64,000 bases of DNA from the NCBI GenBank assembly GCA_964598225.1, contig CAZRBG010000028.1, positions 1 to 64,000 on the forward strand. The letters are read 5' to 3'. This DNA comes from SG8-4 sp964598225 (GTDB lineage Bacteria > Planctomycetota > Phycisphaerae > Sedimentisphaerales > Anaerobacaceae). The position numbers were made by a program, and so were the translations under genes. Shown piece by piece: positions 59,069 through 64,000 of this stretch. Numbering within the stretch: the first letter of the stretch is position 1; every line of letters begins with the position of its first letter. Below the pieces are notes generated by a model, which saw only the letters and a program-made list of their open reading frames with translations, made no database searches and was not told the origin of the DNA.

Positions 59069-62000
59069 ATGCCGAATAACGCTTACAGACACAAACTGAC
59101 GCCGTGTTCAGCCAAATTCAATCGACGTTTATGCGTTCTCGTTCTGGTTGGGATCCTGTTCCCGTGCGGCATTGCAGCCGGGGATGACTGGCCCATGTGG
59201 AGACACGACGCGGGCCGCTCCGCTGCGTCGCCTCAGGAACTGCCGGGCCAATTGCATCTGCAGTGGACGCGGGAGCTGGCCCCTCCGAGACCCGCCTGGC
59301 CGAAGAGCCAGGACCGCCTGCAATTCGACGCCTCTTACGAACCCATCGTGGCCGGGCAAACGCTCTTTGTCGGCTCGATGGTCAACGACCGCGTGACGGC
59401 CTACGATACGCAGACGGGCTTCGAGAAATGGCGCTTCTACACGGACGGACCCGTGCGATTCGCTCCTGTGGTCCACAAGGGCAAGCTCTACGTCGCTTCG
59501 GACGATGGTTACCTGTATTGCCTGGACGCCGACAGCGGCGCTCTGATCCGCAGGTTTCTCGGCGGCCCTGACTCCAAAAAGGTGATCGGCAACGATCGAC
59601 TGATCGGCATGTGGCCCGTGCGAGGCGGTCCGGTCCTCTATGAAGACAAGATTTACTTCGCGGCAGGTATCTGGCCTTTTATGGGCACATTCATCTACGC
59701 CGTCGACACCGAAACCGACCGGATCATCTGGGAAAACAGCGGCAGCGGACCGACGTATCTTTTGCAGCCACACTCAAGCCCTGCCTTTGCCGGTGTGGCG
59801 CCGCAAGGGTATATGGTAGCGACCGAGGACAAGCTGCTGGTCTCCGGCGGACGTTCCGTGCCCGCAGCCTATGACCGAAGGACAGGTGAGTTTCTCTATT
59901 ACCACCTGAACAAGTACGGCAAGACCGGAACGTGCGAGGTCATCGCCTCGGGCGATTATTTCTTCAATCGCGGCGCCGTGCACAAGCTATCCGACGGCAT
60001 AGCCGTCTCCAACGGCTCGGCGTCCGTCGTCGAAGGCGAGGTCATCTTCGGCCAGAGAAATGATTCTATCGTGGCCTACAAGCTCGAGCCGGGCGCCGAG
60101 AAAGCGGCGGGGCTCTGGCAAGTTGAAGTCCTGGGCGAAGGCGGCAGGGTTTATATGAAAGCGGGCTCGCGGTTGTATTGCAGCAGCGGGGATGAGCCGG
60201 GAACCATTCTGTCCGTTGACGTTCCCACGGACAAATCCGAACCGAAGGTAACATGGCGGGCAAAGATAGACGGAGAGGTATGGAGCATGCTGGCCGCCGA
60301 TGAAAAACTCTTCGCCACGACCTTAGAGGGTCGCATGTATTGTTTCGGCGGTAAAGAGATTGAGCCGAAACGCCATGCTCTGAATGTCAAGCCTCTGTCG
60401 GCCGCGCGAGGCCAATGGGAAGAAAATGCGCGGGAGATCCTTCGAGCAACGCGAGAGAAGGAAGGCTACTGCCTGCTGCTCGGCCTCGGCTCCGGCGAGC
60501 TTCTGTATCAACTGCTCGATCAATCCGACCATCATATCATAGCGCTGGATCCGGACGCGGCAAAGGTCACGGCGATACGCCGAAGGCTCGACGAGGCCGG
60601 ATTGTACGGAACGCGCGTCGCCCTTCACGTGGGCGACATTACAACCATGCAGCTTCCCCCGTACATGGCGAATCTCATCGTCGCGGAAGACCTCAAAGCC
60701 GCCGGTGCGCGTAAAGGCGATCTTTTCCTCAAGCGAGTTTTCCGTTCGCTCCGTCCTTACGGCGGCACTGCATGTTTCTCGATCCCTAAAAAGCGGCACG
60801 CCGGACTGCTTCAGCGACTCATAGAATTGAACTTGCCCGGCAGTAAGGTGTCCAGCTCGGACGGCCTCTTTATGGTAACACGAAGCGGTTCCCTGCCCGG
60901 CTCGGCGCACTGGACGCACCAATACGCCGATGCCGCCAACACCGTCATGTCGAAAGACAAACGGGTCAAGGCCCCGCTGGGCCTATTGTGGTTCGGTGGC
61001 CCTTCCAACGACAGAGTCCTGCCGCGGCACGGACACGGACCTTCGCCGCAGGTCGTCGGCGGGCGGCTCTTCATCGAAGGGCGAAACATGCTCCGGGCTG
61101 TGGACGTCTATACCGGCAGGCTGCTGTGGGAGAGGGACTTCCCCGACCTGGGCCGATATTACGATTACACAAGCCACGAGCCGGGCGCCAACGAAATCGG
61201 AAGCAACTATGTTTCCGTTTCTGACGCGGTGTATGTGGTTTATGGAGACACGATTCACGTGCTCGACCCGGCCACGGGCCTGACAACGAGAGAACTAACG
61301 ATGCCCGGAGAAGATAAACCACGCTGGGGCGCTATCATGGTTCAAGGGGATGCTTTGCTTGCAACGGCCTCACCGCTTAAAATTCCGCTTCAGCAGGAAA
61401 ACGAGCAAAAGGCGCCGCCGGATAAAAAGCCGTTGATCGCCGGCAAGAACTTCAAAGCCACTCGTTTGAAAAATATCGCCGGCGTGACGATGCATGCCGA
61501 TTACGCTTCCGCCAGCAAACTGCTCGTCGCAATGGATCGGCACTCCGGCAAGGTTCTATGGACGCGACAGGCCCGGAACTCCTTCCGCCACAACGCCGTC
61601 GTTTTAGGCGAGGGAAAAGTTTTCTGCATCGACGGCCTGAGCGAAGCCAAACTCGCCTACCTCAAACGTCGTGGATTCACCTCGGAAAACACACGTACGC
61701 TGTATGCGTTGGACGCCGGGACGGGAGACGTTTTGTGGAAGGCGAATGACGGTGTTTTCGGCACGTGGCTTGCATATTCGAGCGAGCACAATGTCTTGCT
61801 CGAAGCCGGCAGCTTCGCAAGAGATCGAGCGCCCGACGAGGCAGACAGAGGCATGGCGGTTTATAGAGTGTCGGACGGCAAGGTCCTTTGGAAGAACGAC
61901 GACAGCTACAAAGGTCCGCCCATCATCTATCACGACCGCGTCATCACACAGAATACCGGCGGCACCGGCTCGACCGCCGTAGAAGCCAAGGCGCTGTATT

Positions 62001-62962
62001 TGCCGACCGGCCGCACCGTCGTGGGCAGGCATCCTGTGACCGGGCAGACAATTCCGTGGACGTGGATACGCTTCTACGGATGTAATACGGCCGTCGCCAG
62101 CGAGCACCTGCTGACGTTTCGCTCGGCCTCTGGGGCGTTCGCAGATCTTAGCGCCGCCGGGCGGGGAACCGCGAATATCGGCGGATTCAAGTCCGGCTGC
62201 ACCTCGAACCTGATCGTCGGCGATGGCGTGCTGAACGCTCCGGACTATACGCGAACGTGCGTTTGCAGCTACCAGAATCAGGCATCGCTTGCCCTGGTGC
62301 ATATGCCCGAGGTAGAGTACTGGACCTTCGACTACTACCGGAATCCCAGCGAGCCTGCTGCTGTCAGGAAGGTCGGCATCAACTTCGGCGCCCCCGGCAA
62401 CCGTCACACGGAAAATGGCACGCTGTGGCTCGAATTCCCGAGTATCGGCGGACCTTCACCTGATATTCCTGTCCGGGCGAAGTATGACAATCCCAGATGG
62501 ATACGACAGAACAACTTGCGCATCAAGGGCGATTACGACTGGATAGCCGCCTCGGGTGTCGTTGGCGTCACCGAAGTGGCCGTGCGCATGTTTATCCAGC
62601 CGGGGGAAAACTCATCCAGGATCGAAGCCTTCGACAAGCACATCGGGAATATCCCGACGTGGGAAGCAGATAAGATTGTGGGAGCTTTCGAGGAATCGAA
62701 ACCATATACCGTGCGTTTGTATTTTGCGGAGATTGCCGGTTGCAAAACAGGCCGGCGGGTCTTTGACGTCTCGCTGCAGGACAAGAAGGTGCTCAAAGAA
62801 TTCGACATCGCAAAAGAAGCGGGCGGCGCAAATCGTTCCGCGGTCAGGGAATTCAGGGGAATACTCGTAAAGGATGATCTGAGAATAACCCTCACACCTG
62901 CCGAAACAGCGCAGGCGCAACCGCTGCTCAACGGCATAGAAATCATCGCCGAAGATTGGTAA
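59069..62962 (+). CDS. Exported PQQ-propeller, methyltransferase-like, propeller, malectin protein
   Basis: A 1297-residue protein. Signal peptide (hydrophobic CVLVLVGILFPCGIAAG at about residues 21-37). Residues about 40-430 form PQQ/BamB-like propeller blades (DDGYLYCLDADSGALIRRFL, WPMWRHDAGRSA start). Residues about 440-620 are a Rossmann fold like an AdoMet methyltransferase: LLLGLGSGELLYQLLDQ (glycine loop), IIALDPDA (acidic end of strand 2) and LHVGDITTMQL. A second propeller follows (about 630-1130), and a malectin-type carbohydrate-binding domain ends the protein (YTVRLYFAEIAGCKTGRRVF, LLNGIEI). An AdoMet enzyme outside the cytosol would lack cofactor, so the middle domain is probably structural or binds another ligand. 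It is divergent from the dehydratase operon. Confidence 0.83.
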   Translation: MPNNAYRHKLTPCSAKFNRRLCVLVLVGILFPCGIAAGDDWPMWRHDAGRSAASPQELPGQLHLQWTRELAPPRPAWPKSQDRLQFDASYEPIVAGQTLFVGSMVNDRVTAYDTQTGFEKWRFYTDGPVRFAPVVHKGKLYVASDDGYLYCLDADSGALIRRFLGGPDSKKVIGNDRLIGMWPVRGGPVLYEDKIYFAAGIWPFMGTFIYAVDTETDRIIWENSGSGPTYLLQPHSSPAFAGVAPQGYMVATEDKLLVSGGRSVPAAYDRRTGEFLYYHLNKYGKTGTCEVIASGDYFFNRGAVHKLSDGIAVSNGSASVVEGEVIFGQRNDSIVAYKLEPGAEKAAGLWQVEVLGEGGRVYMKAGSRLYCSSGDEPGTILSVDVPTDKSEPKVTWRAKIDGEVWSMLAADEKLFATTLEGRMYCFGGKEIEPKRHALNVKPLSAARGQWEENAREILRATREKEGYCLLLGLGSGELLYQLLDQSDHHIIALDPDAAKVTAIRRRLDEAGLYGTRVALHVGDITTMQLPPYMANLIVAEDLKAAGARKGDLFLKRVFRSLRPYGGTACFSIPKKRHAGLLQRLIELNLPGSKVSSSDGLFMVTRSGSLPGSAHWTHQYADAANTVMSKDKRVKAPLGLLWFGGPSNDRVLPRHGHGPSPQVVGGRLFIEGRNMLRAVDVYTGRLLWERDFPDLGRYYDYTSHEPGANEIGSNYVSVSDAVYVVYGDTIHVLDPATGLTTRELTMPGEDKPRWGAIMVQGDALLATASPLKIPLQQENEQKAPPDKKPLIAGKNFKATRLKNIAGVTMHADYASASKLLVAMDRHSGKVLWTRQARNSFRHNAVVLGEGKVFCIDGLSEAKLAYLKRRGFTSENTRTLYALDAGTGDVLWKANDGVFGTWLAYSSEHNVLLEAGSFARDRAPDEADRGMAVYRVSDGKVLWKNDDSYKGPPIIYHDRVITQNTGGTGSTAVEAKALYLPTGRTVVGRHPVTGQTIPWTWIRFYGCNTAVASEHLLTFRSASGAFADLSAAGRGTANIGGFKSGCTSNLIVGDGVLNAPDYTRTCVCSYQNQASLALVHMPEVEYWTFDYYRNPSEPAAVRKVGINFGAPGNRHTENGTLWLEFPSIGGPSPDIPVRAKYDNPRWIRQNNLRIKGDYDWIAASGVVGVTEVAVRMFIQPGENSSRIEAFDKHIGNIPTWEADKIVGAFEESKPYTVRLYFAEIAGCKTGRRVFDVSLQDKKVLKEFDIAKEAGGANRSAVREFRGILVKDDLRITLTPAETAQAQPLLNGIEIIAEDW

Positions 62963-62967
62963 GAAGA

Positions 62968-64000
62968 TCAGTGATCTTTCTTCACCTCAACCACGTAAAC
63001 CATAGTCGGTTCGCTCGCTTCTTTTGGTTTGCGGTCGCGGTTGGGGGAGTCCGTTTTTTGCTGCATGTAGTGGTTTTCATCTCGCGGCAGCGGGCCGCGG
63101 TTAACGGCGCGGATGTTGGGGATTTGGGGGCCGTTGTCAACCGCTCGTTCGACAGTGTAATCTCCCGCTTTTCCTGTTAATAACTGCTCTCTTGTCAGGA
63201 GCATCTGTCCACGTCGAATCTTTGCGTGTCGGTTGCTGTAAGCAATACGGATTTTCTGGTCCTTCATGATTGAGATCCTTGGTGTGGGCGGGCGCTCGGG
63301 AATTGTGCCGCGGCCGTGGAAGTGGAAACGATGATTCCAGTCGGTTAACTGGCTTACCTTCCACTTGCCGTTTGTCGGCGTTGCGACATAAAGCTGGTTA
63401 TAACCGTCCTTGTCGAAACGAGTGTAACCGATATAGGGTCGGCCTTCGCTGTCCACTGCGAAGCTGCCGCCGTTCATCAGGCCGCTGTCCTGCTCGATGT
63501 CCTCGACCACATGTGCGCTTTCAGGCGTAATCGGCAGCTCCAGCTTGCGCCCGTCCCAGCCCGTCCACGTTGCGCCGCGGTCGGTGCTTTTAGCGTAGCA
63601 GATGTCGAAATTGGTGATTACGTCCGGCGTCTCGCGCCAGCACCAGGCGATATGCCACGTGCCGTGTGTGTCTTCACGCAGGCCGAAGGGATAGGCGTTA
63701 CAGGTGGGTTTGCGATTCATGCCGTTGGTTAGAATCGGCGTAGCCTTCGTCCACTTTTGAGTCTTTTCGTCGTAATGAAGAAGAATCCGCATCCCGTTTC
63801 CGCTGCCGCCGTGCCGGTACATCAGGTAAATCGAGCCGTCGCGGAGTTTGAACAAGGTGGGGTAGGTCACTCTGTTTTCGTAGTCGCCGGTCCACCTATG
63901 AATCCCCTCGAAGCTGTGAATATCGCCGGGCTTATTCGTTCGGTAATATCGCAGCGGCGCGCAGTGCATATTGCCCGTCAGGTGGAGATCTCCGGCACGG
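62968..64000 (-). CDS. BNR-repeat (BNR_4, sialidase-like) protein, 5' end outside window
   Basis: The frame is open to the last base, and the residues before the internal Met at 63969 (GDLHLTGN) continue the family pattern, so the gene enters from beyond 64000. Visible: NMHCAPLRYYRTNKPGDI, then RVTYPTLFKLRDGSIYLMYR, CYAKSTDRGATWTGWDG (an Asp-box-like S-x-D-x-G-x-T-W) and YIGYTRFDKDGYNQLYV, typical of BNR_4 propellers found in polysaccharide-utilisation loci. The C-terminus is lysine-rich and short. It converges on the propeller gene with five bases between stops. Likely exported and acting on carbohydrate; no substrate can be named. Confidence 0.82.
   Translation of the reverse strand, partial: RAGDLHLTGNMHCAPLRYYRTNKPGDIHSFEGIHRWTGDYENRVTYPTLFKLRDGSIYLMYRHGGSGNGMRILLHYDEKTQKWTKATPILTNGMNRKPTCNAYPFGLREDTHGTWHIAWCWRETPDVITNFDICYAKSTDRGATWTGWDGRKLELPITPESAHVVEDIEQDSGLMNGGSFAVDSEGRPYIGYTRFDKDGYNQLYVATPTNGKWKVSQLTDWNHRFHFHGRGTIPERPPTPRISIMKDQKIRIAYSNRHAKIRRGQMLLTREQLLTGKAGDYTVERAVDNGPQIPNIRAVNRGPLPRDENHYMQQKTDSPNRDRKPKEASEPTMVYVVEVKKDH

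Overview
The window looks like chromosomal DNA from a planctomycete, most likely class Phycisphaerae (inference from gene content). The basis is a Gram-negative envelope toolkit (LptD, LolC/E/D-like ABC genes, outer-membrane barrels, a PpiD-like foldase), FGly sulfatases, Tat-leader Gfo/Idh oxidoreductases, an H-x9-DG pseudopilin, a DUF6677-type membrane protein, very large PQQ-propeller proteins and many intergenic palindromic repeats. No rRNA, tRNA, CRISPR array, prophage or intact transposase was seen.

Layout. 1-5.8 kb: the 3' end of an RND exporter, a chrA fragment, an intact BrnT/BrnA toxin-antitoxin pair, enolase, a decayed second toxin-antitoxin module and two amidohydrolases. 6.3-9.5 kb: a minus-strand trp block, trpD, a stand-alone Lrp/AsnC RAM-domain gene, trpC and trpF. 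9.8-23.3 kb: a housekeeping and envelope block with lptD, class II fba, a PDZ/S41 protease, lysS, two LolC/E-like permeases with a LolD-like ATPase, ilvE and a polyprenyl diphosphate synthase. 23.3-29 kb: two outer-membrane barrel genes that share an upstream motif, then rarA, 5-formyl-THF cyclo-ligase and a LysM/L,D-transpeptidase.

29-35.6 kb: a polysaccharide-degradation group (GH2 and two sulfatases) and a DUF3034-like protein. 35.6-40.6 kb: a degraded zone with a Gfo/Idh remnant, an intact GH30-like enzyme, two truncated copies of the same DUF4038/GH140-like gene around an orphan secreted protein, and a kilobase of mixed repeats. 40.6-44.5 kb: STAS protein and RNase III, facing a PpiD-like, DUF6677 and small membrane protein operon.

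45-64 kb: more sugar metabolism. It holds a heparinase-like/esterase fusion, a divergent Nramp-fold transporter, a Gfo/Idh oxidoreductase, a GNAT, a pseudopilin, and an operon of a YjhG-type sugar-acid dehydratase, a DapA-fold aldolase, an FGGY kinase and a ChbG-like deacetylase. The last items are a giant propeller/methyltransferase/propeller/malectin protein and a BNR protein cut by the window end.

Together the accessory genes suggest a marine-type degrader of sulfated or uronate-rich polysaccharide: secreted lyase, esterase, GH2, GH30 and sulfatases outside, then a Dahms-type sugar-acid route (dehydratase plus aldolase) inside. The most unusual points are a palindromic repeat sitting in frame at the junction of two enzyme domains, a neighbouring repeat that seems to encode the same protein's signal peptide, a methyltransferase-like fold inside an exported propeller protein, and two strong promoters placed so close to the start codon that the mRNAs should be leaderless.
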